Of a stretch of 64,000 bases of DNA, positions 57,389 through 64,000 are shown one piece after another (positions within the stretch are counted from its first letter, which is position 1; the number at the start of each line of letters is the position of its first letter). This stretch comes from an uncultured Pelagibacteraceae bacterium (GTDB lineage Bacteria > Pseudomonadota > Alphaproteobacteria > Pelagibacterales > Pelagibacteraceae). The DNA lies in assembly GCA_902574705.1 (NCBI GenBank), contig CACGOM010000001.1, positions 62,001 to 126,000 on the forward strand, in the 5' to 3' direction. Both the position numbers and the translations under genes were made by a program. Below the pieces are notes generated by a model. The model had not been told where the DNA came from. It saw only the letters and a list, made by a program, of their open reading frames with translations, and searched no databases.

Positions 57389-58258
57389 TTAATTATTTCT
57401 TTCCATGATAAAATTAATAGTTTCTCTTAGATCATTTGCTTTATTATCATGCGATCTCAATTTATTATAAATATTTTGTTTAAGTTTATTAGAGTATATA
57501 ACTGCATTTTTGTATCCAAGTAAACTAATTATAGTAGCCTTTCCTTTTTTAAAGTCTTTTTTTGTTTTTTTTCCTGCAAGTTTTGTTATTCCCTTAAAAT
57601 CAATCATATCATCTACTATTTGAAATAAGAGTCCGATATCTTTTCCTATTTTTGAAAAAGTGTTGAGATTTTTTTGGTTTTTTTTTATTAATAAAGGAGC
57701 TACACAACAAAATTCAAATAACTTTCCTGTTTTTTTAAGCTCCATATTTAAAATTTTTTGAAGAGGAACTTTTTTTTTCTCATAACTTAAATCTAAATAT
57801 TGACCACCAGCAATACCTGTTTGTCCAGAGCATCTTGAAAGAAGATTAATTAATCTAGACTTAATTTTATCCTGAACTTTTAAATTATTATCACTTAATA
57901 ATTCAAACGCTGATGTTAATAATGAGTTACCCGCCAATATTGCTGTGGACTCACCAAATTTAATATGGGTTGATGGTTTTCCTCTTCTTAATTTATCATC
58001 ATCCATGCAAGGTAAATCGTCATGAATTAACGAATATGCATGAATAGCCTCAACTGATGCTGCCAATATTAATAAGTTTCTTTTGTTAACATTAAAAATT
58101 TTACCAATATCAAAAATAATTTTTGATCTGATTTTTTTTCCACCTGGAAATAATCCATATTTCATAGGCTCTATTAGTTCAGAGGAGTTAAATTTCGATA
58201 AATAACTATTTAAATAATTGTTAACTCTTTTGGATATTTTTTTTAGTTTTTTTTCCAT
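57389..58258 (-). CDS. ispA: Farnesyl/geranyl diphosphate synthase (short chain)
   Basis: A 289-residue prenyltransferase with first Asp-rich motif DDLPCMDD (80-87; the two-residue insertion defines bacterial type II FPP synthases). The second motif is DDMIDFKGITKLAGKKTKKDFKKGKAT. It makes the C15 allylic diphosphate that the octaprenyl-type synthase can extend. Its start overlaps the end of xseB by 38 bases, more than is usual here, in a very Lys-rich stretch. Confidence 0.95.
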   Translation of the reverse strand: MEKKLKKISKRVNNYLNSYLSKFNSSELIEPMKYGLFPGGKKIRSKIIFDIGKIFNVNKRNLLILAASVEAIHAYSLIHDDLPCMDDDKLRRGKPSTHIKFGESTAILAGNSLLTSAFELLSDNNLKVQDKIKSRLINLLSRCSGQTGIAGGQYLDLSYEKKKVPLQKILNMELKKTGKLFEFCCVAPLLIKKNQKNLNTFSKIGKDIGLLFQIVDDMIDFKGITKLAGKKTKKDFKKGKATIISLLGYKNAVIYSNKLKQNIYNKLRSHDNKANDLRETINFIMERNN

Positions 58259-58484
58259 TGTTTATTATTGTATCAATTTTTTCTTTTGTTTTTTTAGATA
58301 TTAACCTTGATTCTTGTTGAAATTTTTTTTCTATAAAATTGTTTAATTTCATCAATTCTTGATAATCTTGAATAAAATCTTCTAGAGACTTTTTTTCCAA
58401 ATTCTCAATAATGTTGTTAACCAAATTATTTAGTTCTTCTAATGATTTAGTTTCAATATCATCTAGTAAATTTTTATCTTTCAT
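58221..58484 (-). CDS. xseB: Exodeoxyribonuclease VII small subunit
   Basis: An 87-residue helical protein. SLEELNNLVNNIIENLEKKSLEDFI followed by an acidic-basic coiled coil matches the XseB core, in which two helices form the scaffold for XseA. xseB next to ispA and dxs is a common proteobacterial order, which supports the call. xseA is not in the window. Its start is 20 bases from the divergent sua5 start. Confidence 0.85.
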   Translation of the reverse strand: MKDKNLLDDIETKSLEELNNLVNNIIENLEKKSLEDFIQDYQELMKLNNFIEKKFQQESRLISKKTKEKIDTIINNGKKTKKNIQKS

Positions 58485-58499
58485 ATATTAGTTGGTAAT

Positions 58500-58505
58500 A
58501 TTATA
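58500..58505 (-). promoter_or_regulatory. Likely xseB -10 element inside the 20-bp divergent gap
   Basis: TATAAT on the minus strand overlaps the sua5 start codon and lies 15 bases before the xseB ATG. On the plus strand TATATT (58484-58489) overlaps the xseB start codon. The two promoters appear interleaved with the opposite start codons. Confidence 0.4.
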
Positions 58506-59437
58506 TGAAAAACAATCTTTCAAATATTAAAAAAGCCATAAAATATCTTAATAAAAACCAATGTATAGGCATACCAACTGAAACTGTTTATGGTCTAGCT
58601 GCAAATGCCTACTCCTCAGTTGCGACTGATAAGATATTTAAATTAAAAAAAAGACCAAAAAAAAATCCTCTTATAGTTCATTACTATAATATTCAATCGC
58701 TCAAAAATGATTGTGAGATAAATGATATTTTTTTAAAATTATATAAAAAATATTCACCTGGACCTATTTCATATATTTTAAAACTTAAAAAAAATAGTTT
58801 TATTTCTAAAAATGTAACAAATAAAAAAAAAACCTTAGCAGTAAGATTTCCAAGTCATCCATTGACAAGAGGTTTATTAAAGAAATTAAATTATCCATTA
58901 GCAGCACCAAGTGCAAATATTTCAACAAAAATCAGCCCTGTTTCAAAAAAAGACGTTAAAGATGAATTTGGAGATAAAATTACTTTTATATTAGATGGTG
59001 GACAATCTAAAATAGGCATTGAGTCAACAATATTAAATTTAGTGAGTAAACCTCAAATTTTGAGATTAGGAGGAATTCCTAAATATCAAATCAAAAAATA
59101 TTTAAAAAGAAATTTATCATATGCTAAGAAATCAAAAATAAAATCTCCTGGTCAAGAGAAAACACATTATTCACCATATATTAAATTAAGATTAAATGTT
59201 TTTTCCCCAAACAAAAAAGAGGCTTTTGTTTTAATTAAAAAAAAAAAGAAAAACAGTAAAAACTTTTTTTATTTATCAAAAAATAATAATTTAAAAGAAG
59301 CTGCAAAGAATTTATATAAGACTTTAAGAATTATTAAAAAAAAAAATTTCAAAAGCATTGCTGTAGAAAAAATTCCAAATAAAGGATTTGGTGAAGTGAT
59401 TAATGACAGATTAAAAAGAGCATCTTATTTTAAATGA
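58505..59437 (+). CDS. Threonylcarbamoyl-AMP synthase (Sua5 type)
   Basis: A 310-residue enzyme of tRNA t6A37 synthesis. The YrdC domain (about 1-190) shows IGIPTETVYGLAANAYS, KRPKKNPLIVHY, AVRFPSHPLTR and APSANISTKISP. A linker SPGQEKTHYSPY and a C-terminal Sua5 domain follow, so it is the long Sua5 form rather than short TsaC. The end overlaps the ABC ATPase start (ATGA). Confidence 0.94.
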   Translation: MKNNLSNIKKAIKYLNKNQCIGIPTETVYGLAANAYSSVATDKIFKLKKRPKKNPLIVHYYNIQSLKNDCEINDIFLKLYKKYSPGPISYILKLKKNSFISKNVTNKKKTLAVRFPSHPLTRGLLKKLNYPLAAPSANISTKISPVSKKDVKDEFGDKITFILDGGQSKIGIESTILNLVSKPQILRLGGIPKYQIKKYLKRNLSYAKKSKIKSPGQEKTHYSPYIKLRLNVFSPNKKEAFVLIKKKKKNSKNFFYLSKNNNLKEAAKNLYKTLRIIKKKNFKSIAVEKIPNKGFGEVINDRLKRASYFK

Positions 59438-60171
59438 ATTATTTAGTTGAGGTTAAAAATTTAAAAAAAAATTATTCTTCGAAAGAAGCGGTAAAAGGTA
59501 TTTCTTTTAATATTAAAGAAAATGAAATTTTAGGGTTGTTAGGTCCAAATGGTTGTGGAAAAACTACTACAATTGGAATGCTTTTGGGTCTTTTAAAACC
59601 ATCTGCTGGAGTAATAAAAATTGATAATATGGATTTTGAAAAAAATAGAATAGAAATTTTAAGTAAAATAAATTTTATATCTCCATATATAGAGCTACCA
59701 AAAAAACTTACAGTTAAACAAAATTTAATTGTTTATGGAAAATTATATAATATTAAAAATTTGCAGCAGCAAATACAATATTTGACGGAGAAACTAAGAC
59801 TTGAGGAACTTTTAAATAGGATTACAGGGGAGCTTTCTTCTGGACAAAAAAATAGAGCAAGTTTAGCAAAGGCTTTAATTAACAAGCCAAAAGTTTTATT
59901 TCTTGATGAGCCAACTGCATCATTAGATCCCGAAGTGGGTGATTTTATAAGAAGTTTTTTAGAAACATACAAGGAAGAAAATAAAATATCAATTTTATTA
60001 GCATCTCATAATATGAATGAAGTAAATAGATTATGTAAATCAGTATTAATGATGAAGAATGGTCAAATTATAGACGAAGGATCGCCAAAATCTTTAATTA
60101 ATAAACACGGGCATAAAAACTTAGAGGAAGTTTTTCTTAAATTATCTAGGAGTGAAAATGAATTTAATTAG
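59434..60171 (+). CDS. ABC-2 type exporter ATPase
   Basis: A 245-residue ATPase with Walker A GPNGCGKTT near residues 36-44, signature LSSGQKNRASLAKAL and Walker B VLFLDEPTASLDP, then ASHNMNEVNRLC. The LSSGQ signature (Ser for Gly) is typical of ABC-2 exporters. The neighbouring permease is its partner; the cargo is unknown. It begins within the sua5 stop codon. Confidence 0.92.
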   Translation: MNYLVEVKNLKKNYSSKEAVKGISFNIKENEILGLLGPNGCGKTTTIGMLLGLLKPSAGVIKIDNMDFEKNRIEILSKINFISPYIELPKKLTVKQNLIVYGKLYNIKNLQQQIQYLTEKLRLEELLNRITGELSSGQKNRASLAKALINKPKVLFLDEPTASLDPEVGDFIRSFLETYKEENKISILLASHNMNEVNRLCKSVLMMKNGQIIDEGSPKSLINKHGHKNLEEVFLKLSRSENEFN

Positions 60172-60949
60172 AATTTATGGTTTATTCTTAAGACATTTTT
60201 ATTTGATCACAAGATCATTTCCAAGAATATTGGATTTAATTTATTGGCCTACTATACAAATAACGTTATGGGGATTTATATCTAATTTCTTCGCCACTTA
60301 TAGCACATATTATAATAATGCTGTTGGAATAATTTTAACATGTGCAATACTTTATGATTTTTTATTTAGAACTAGTATTGGATTTAATATGCTTTTTTTA
60401 GAGGAAATTTGGAGTAGAAATTTTACAAATTTATTTATCTCCCCAATGAAGATAAGCGAAATAATTACTTCACTTATTATTACTGCCCTAATTAGGGCAT
60501 TAATTGGTTTAATACCTGCGATATTATTAACATCTCCATTATTTGGAATTTCAATATTAAATCTGGGTATTAGTTTATTTTTTCTTTTTTTAAGTTTATA
60601 TGTTTTTGGAATAACTTTGGGTATATTGGTATCAGCTGGGCTGCTTAGATTTGGACCATCATTTGAAAATATTGCCTGGTCTACTATGTTTCTTATAGCT
60701 CCTTTTGGATGTATTTATTATCCAATTGATATTTTACCAGATATTTTTCAAAAAATTGCATATGCAATGCCACTAGTTTATGTCTTTGAGGAGGCAAGAA
60801 GTATACTTATATACCAGACTGTAAACGTAGAAAATATTTACTATGCTTTTATTCTCAATATGATTTATTTAGGTATTGCTATAAGCTTATTTTATTACTC
60901 TTTTAATCAGGCAAGAAAAAAAGGAACATTAATTAATATAGGAGAATAA
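60158..60949 (+). CDS. ABC-2 type exporter permease
   Basis: A 263-residue membrane protein with six helices and an N-terminal amphipathic segment. LIYWPTIQITLWGFISNFF and FLIAPFGCIYYPIDILPDIFQKIAYAMPLVYVFEEAR are typical of NodJ/YadH-like ABC-2 permeases. I choose the ATG with AGGAG 5 bases upstream over a GTG two codons earlier. It overlaps the ATPase gene by 14 bases. Its stop codon touches the CCA end of tRNA-Arg. Confidence 0.9.
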   Translation: MNLIRIYGLFLRHFYLITRSFPRILDLIYWPTIQITLWGFISNFFATYSTYYNNAVGIILTCAILYDFLFRTSIGFNMLFLEEIWSRNFTNLFISPMKISEIITSLIITALIRALIGLIPAILLTSPLFGISILNLGISLFFLFLSLYVFGITLGILVSAGLLRFGPSFENIAWSTMFLIAPFGCIYYPIDILPDIFQKIAYAMPLVYVFEEARSILIYQTVNVENIYYAFILNMIYLGIAISLFYYSFNQARKKGTLINIGE

Positions 60950-61026
60950 TGGTGCGCCCGCAAGGAGTCGAACCCTGAACCTCCAGAGCCGAAATCTGGC
61001 GCTCTATCCAGTTGAGCTACGAGCGC
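60950..61026 (-). tRNA. tRNA-Arg(TCG)
   Basis: On the minus strand GCGCTCG pairs with CGGGCGC (one G-U). The D-arm is GCTC/GAGC. The anticodon arm is CCAGA-TTTCGGC-TCTGG with anticodon TCG, the T-arm is CAGGG/CTCCTTG-like with TTCGACT, and CCA is encoded. The 3' end abuts the convergent permease stop with no gap. A TATAAT on the minus strand at 61040-61045 is a plausible -10. Confidence 0.96.
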
Positions 61027-61049
61027 ATTATGTATTAATATTATAATAT

Positions 61050-62027
61050 ATGAAAAATATCATTAATTTAATTGTAGAGCAAAATTCAGATAAAAAAAGG
61101 ATAGATACATTCATTTTTTATAAATGTCCCGAATTTAGTAGAACAAGAATCAAAAATTTAATTATAGATAATAGACTCAAAATTAATGGAAAGACTAATA
61201 ATTTACCCTCAAAAAAAATAAGTCATGGAGATAAGATTTATTTGGAAGTTCCTGAGCCAAAAAAAACCTCGTTAAAACCATTTAGTTTTAAATTAGAAAT
61301 AGTTTATCAAGATGATGATTTAATTGTAATTGATAAACCAGCTGGTATATCAATGCATCCTGGCCCTGGTAATTATGACAATACAATTGTAAACGCATTA
61401 ATGGGGTATGAAAAAATTAAATTATCATCAATTGGAGATGAGCTCAGACCAGGAATAATTCATAGAATTGATAAAGATACCTCAGGATTAATAGTAGTGG
61501 CAAAAAATAATAAAAGCCATGAAAACATTTCGATGCAGTTTAGTGATCATACTATTGATAGGGTCTACAATACTTTGGTTTGGGGTAAATTAAGACCGCA
61601 GTCTGGAATTATTAAAACTTTAATAACTAGAAATTCAAAAAATAGACAGTTGATGGATGTTAGTTTTACAAAGGGAAAAAGTGCGGTAACCAATTATAAA
61701 ACTTTAAAAGTTTTTGAGGGGAAAAATATTCCTACTCTAAGCTTGATCGAATGTAAACTTGAGACAGGTAGAACACATCAAATAAGGGTACATATGAATT
61801 ATAAAGGAAATCAAATTGTAGGAGATAAGAAGTACAAAAAAAGATTTAAAAAGTTAAAGAATGTGGGTTATGAAATAAATAAAAAATTAAGGGAATTAGA
61901 TAGACAATTTTTACATGCTAAAATTCTTGGTTTTCAACATCCAAGAACTGGAAAAAAACTTCTTTTTAAGTCAGATTTACCAAATGATTTAAAAAATATA
62001 ATTAATGTGCTTGAAAAATCTAACTAA
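61050..62027 (+). CDS. rluD: Large-subunit rRNA pseudouridine synthase RluD-like
   Basis: A 325-residue enzyme with an N-terminal S4 RNA-binding domain (about 16-75, RIDTFIFYKCPEFSRTRIKNLI). The catalytic domain has Asp141 in HRIDKDTSGLIVVAKN and ETGRTHQIRVHM follows. It isomerises uridines of 23S rRNA helix 69. It lies 24 bases from the divergent tRNA-Arg. Confidence 0.95.
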   Translation: MKNIINLIVEQNSDKKRIDTFIFYKCPEFSRTRIKNLIIDNRLKINGKTNNLPSKKISHGDKIYLEVPEPKKTSLKPFSFKLEIVYQDDDLIVIDKPAGISMHPGPGNYDNTIVNALMGYEKIKLSSIGDELRPGIIHRIDKDTSGLIVVAKNNKSHENISMQFSDHTIDRVYNTLVWGKLRPQSGIIKTLITRNSKNRQLMDVSFTKGKSAVTNYKTLKVFEGKNIPTLSLIECKLETGRTHQIRVHMNYKGNQIVGDKKYKKRFKKLKNVGYEINKKLRELDRQFLHAKILGFQHPRTGKKLLFKSDLPNDLKNIINVLEKSN

Positions 62028-62046
62028 TTAAATGTTGTAAAAAAAA

Positions 62047-62069
62047 AAATGTTTATTAAATAAACATTT
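62047..62069 (+). promoter_or_regulatory. AU-rich hairpin in front of rpoH
   Basis: AAATGTTTA-TTAAA-TAAACATTT forms a 9-bp stem with one G-C pair, ending 7 bases before the rpoH ATG. No ribosome-binding sequence lies between. A weak hairpin here could melt with temperature. It could instead be an imperfect end signal for rluD, but there is no T-run after it on the plus strand. Confidence 0.35.
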
Positions 62070-62076
62070 AAAAATT

Positions 62077-62970
62077 ATGAGTAATACAAAAACATATAAT
62101 TTACCAATACTTTCAAATGAAGGTGGATTGGGAGCGTATCTTGCTCAAATTAAAAAATTTCCAATGCTGGATGCGGAAGAAGAATATATGCTAGCCAAAA
62201 ATTGGAAGAATACTGGTAATGTTAAATCAGCTGAAAAACTTGTTACAAGTCACCTTAGATTAGTTGCTAAAATTGCAATGGGATACAAAGGTTATGGTCT
62301 TCCTTTAAATGAAATGATTTCGGAAGGAAATGTTGGATTAATGCAAGCAGTTAAAAAATTTGAACCAGATAAAGGATTTAGATTGGCAACATATGCGATG
62401 TGGTGGATTAAAGCTGCAATACAAGAATACATTTTGCGTTCATGGAGTTTAGTTAAAATAGGTACTACCACAGCTCAAAAAAAATTATTTTTTAATTTAA
62501 AAAAAATAAAAAGCCAAATTGCTCCAGATACAGAAGGTGATCTAAAAAATGAACATGTAAAAAATATTGCAGAAAGATTAGATGTGAGTGAAGACGAAGT
62601 CGTGTCCATGAATAGAAGGTTAGCTGGTAAAGAGCATTCTTTGAATGCACCAATTGGTGAAGATGGTGATGAGTGGCAAGATTGGGTAGTTGATCAAAAC
62701 ATGGATCAAGAACTCAAAATTGCTCAACAAGAGGAAATGGACCAGCGAAAAGATCTTCTTACAGACTCAATTAAAATTTTAAGCGATCGAGAAAAGGAAA
62801 TTTTATATTCTAGAAGATTAAACGACAATCCTAGTACTTTAGAAGAATTGAGTAAAAAATTTAAAATTAGCAGAGAAAGAATTAGGCAAATTGAAAATAA
62901 GGCTTTCGAAAAATTACAAAAACATATGCTTAACTCAGCAAAATCAAAAAATTTATTACCTGCTAATTAA
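62077..62970 (+). CDS. rpoH: RNA polymerase sigma-32 factor RpoH
   Basis: A 297-residue heat-shock sigma factor. Region 2 carries EMISEGNVGLMQAVKKFEPDKGFRLATYAMWWIKAAIQEYI, and the RpoH box AQKKLFFNLKKI distinguishes it from RpoD. Region 4 has LEELSKKFKISRERIRQIENKAFEKLQ for -35 binding. It directs transcription of chaperones and proteases. It overlaps purA tail to tail by 4 bases. Confidence 0.97.
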   Translation: MSNTKTYNLPILSNEGGLGAYLAQIKKFPMLDAEEEYMLAKNWKNTGNVKSAEKLVTSHLRLVAKIAMGYKGYGLPLNEMISEGNVGLMQAVKKFEPDKGFRLATYAMWWIKAAIQEYILRSWSLVKIGTTTAQKKLFFNLKKIKSQIAPDTEGDLKNEHVKNIAERLDVSEDEVVSMNRRLAGKEHSLNAPIGEDGDEWQDWVVDQNMDQELKIAQQEEMDQRKDLLTDSIKILSDREKEILYSRRLNDNPSTLEELSKKFKISRERIRQIENKAFEKLQKHMLNSAKSKNLLPAN

Positions 62971-64000
62971 ATTTCAAAAGGATTTTCAATAAGTATGGTA
63001 TCTTTTCTTTCTGGACTTGTAGATACAGTTGAAACTTTTGCTTCAACAAATTCCTCAATAAACTTTATATATGTTTGCGCTTGTTTTGGAAGCTCAGAAA
63101 AACTTTTAATTCCATTTGTTGAAGTCTTCCATCCTTTAAAAGATTTATAGATTGGTTTAACTTTGAATTGTTCAATAGAGGATGCTGGCAAATAGTCAAT
63201 TTTTTTTCCATTCAAATCGTAAGCTATACAAATTTGTATCGTATCGAATTCATCTAAAACATCTAATTTTGTTAATGCTATTCCATTTATTCCTGAAGTT
63301 TTAATAGTCTGCTTTACAAGTACAGCATCAAACCACCCGCATCTTCTTTTTCTGCTAGTAACAGTTCCAAATTCTTTACCTTTCTCACCAAGTTTTTCCC
63401 CAATTTGATTTTTTTGTTCTGATGGAAAGGGCCCTTCTCCTACGCGTGTTGTATAGGCTTTAGTTATTCCTAATATATAATTTATTGTATTTACCCCACA
63501 TCCTGATCCCGTGGCAGCAGAAGATGCAACTGTATTTGAAGAAGTCACAAATGGATAAGTTCCATGATCTACGTCAAGTAAAATTCCTTGTGCGCCTTCA
63601 AATAACATTTTTTTATTTGATTTTTTAAATTCATCAATTTTTTTCCATATCGGTTTGCTATATTTTAATATTTTTGGAGCAATTTTTAAAAGTTCCTCTT
63701 TAAGATTTTGTTTATTATATTCTTTTACATTCATCCCTTTTCTTAGAGCGTTATGATGATCAAGAAGAACAGTTAACTTAGCGTCTAAATTTTCTTCTGA
63801 AGATAAATCAACTAATCTTATTGATCTTCTTCCAACTTTGTCTTCATAAGCAGGTCCGATTCCTCTTCTTGTTGTTCCAATTTTTCCATTTTTATTATTG
63901 TCCTCCCTAAGAGCATCTAATTCTCTATGAACTGGTAAAATTAATGATACGGCCTCAGATACTAGCAAATTTTCTTCATTAATATTTACACCTTTATTTC
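62967..64000 (-). CDS. purA: Adenylosuccinate synthetase (5'-truncated by window edge)
   Basis: Joins IMP and aspartate with GTP to make adenylosuccinate. The frame continues without a start to the right window edge (NKGVNINEENLLVSEAV), so the N-terminal GTP loop and about 85-90 residues lie outside. Visible are IGTTRRGIGPAYEDKVGRRSIR, FEGAQGILLDVDHGTYPFVTSSN and RKRRCGWFDAVLVK. The usual GTTGRG reads GTTRRG here. TTG at 63968 is an internal Leu codon, not the start. Confidence 0.96.
   Translation of the reverse strand, partial: NKGVNINEENLLVSEAVSLILPVHRELDALREDNNKNGKIGTTRRGIGPAYEDKVGRRSIRLVDLSSEENLDAKLTVLLDHHNALRKGMNVKEYNKQNLKEELLKIAPKILKYSKPIWKKIDEFKKSNKKMLFEGAQGILLDVDHGTYPFVTSSNTVASSAATGSGCGVNTINYILGITKAYTTRVGEGPFPSEQKNQIGEKLGEKGKEFGTVTSRKRRCGWFDAVLVKQTIKTSGINGIALTKLDVLDEFDTIQICIAYDLNGKKIDYLPASSIEQFKVKPIYKSFKGWKTSTNGIKSFSELPKQAQTYIKFIEEFVEAKVSTVSTSPERKDTILIENPFEI

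Noticed and set aside
62047..62069. Hairpin as a standard terminator of rluD
   Set aside because: No T-run follows it on the plus strand; T-rich sequence exists only on the minus strand where no gene ends.

Overview
This window is a densely packed, strongly AT-rich chromosomal segment of a streamlined marine alphaproteobacterium, most likely SAR11 (Pelagibacterales, 'Candidatus Pelagibacter'-like). The assignment rests on very short or negative gene spacing, Lys/Ile/Asn-rich proteins, a circularly permuted two-piece tmRNA (an alphaproteobacterial trait), two HAAT-type amino-acid ABC systems, ThyX, an alpha/beta glycyl-tRNA synthetase and an RpoH sigma factor. It is an inference from gene content; no database search was possible.

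Layout. 1-16 kb is a transport region: a 5'-truncated aldehyde dehydrogenase, a DMT exporter, a lone LivK-like binding protein, then on the minus strand a proC-like/livGFHM/thioredoxin-like unit, an outer-membrane barrel candidate, a complete livK-livHMGF unit ending in azlC-azlD, and a LysE exporter with a hairpin leader. 16-18 kb holds small redox and repair proteins (TlpA-like, glutaredoxin, MsrB). 17.8-21.8 kb is a four-gene unit (FAD D-amino-acid oxidoreductase, DMT transporter, 2-hydroxyacid dehydrogenase, HDAC-like deacetylase). 21.8-36.8 kb is 15 kb of minus-strand genes: hflK-hflC-DUF2065-degP-miaA-ilvB-ilvH-ilvC-leuA-mreB-mreC-mreD-mrdA-rodA, joining membrane proteolysis, branched-chain amino-acid synthesis and cell-shape synthesis.

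36.9-38.6 kb holds Mrp and ThyX. 38.7-44.3 kb is a small variable-looking surface-glycan island (UDP-GlcNAc 2-epimerase, GT2, GT-C-like membrane protein, three methyltransferases), with the tmRNA gene inside it and tRNA-Leu(GAG) at its right edge. 44.4-64 kb is housekeeping: nadA-nadC, ppdK-glyS-glyQ-S49 peptidase, polyprenyl synthase, pdxH, aroC, dxs-ispA-xseB, Sua5-type TsaC, an ABC-2 exporter, tRNA-Arg(TCG), rluD, rpoH, and a 5'-truncated purA at the right edge.

No CRISPR array, insertion sequence, prophage or rRNA was seen, and no gene-free stretch exceeds 300 bases. The best candidates for undescribed biology are regulatory: a perfect long-arm hairpin at the predicted +1 of lysE, a 14-bp palindrome in front of the lone livK-like gene, an inverted repeat at the leuA start, several promoters so close to start codons that the mRNAs should be nearly leaderless, and a 22-residue membrane peptide at the end of the first liv unit.
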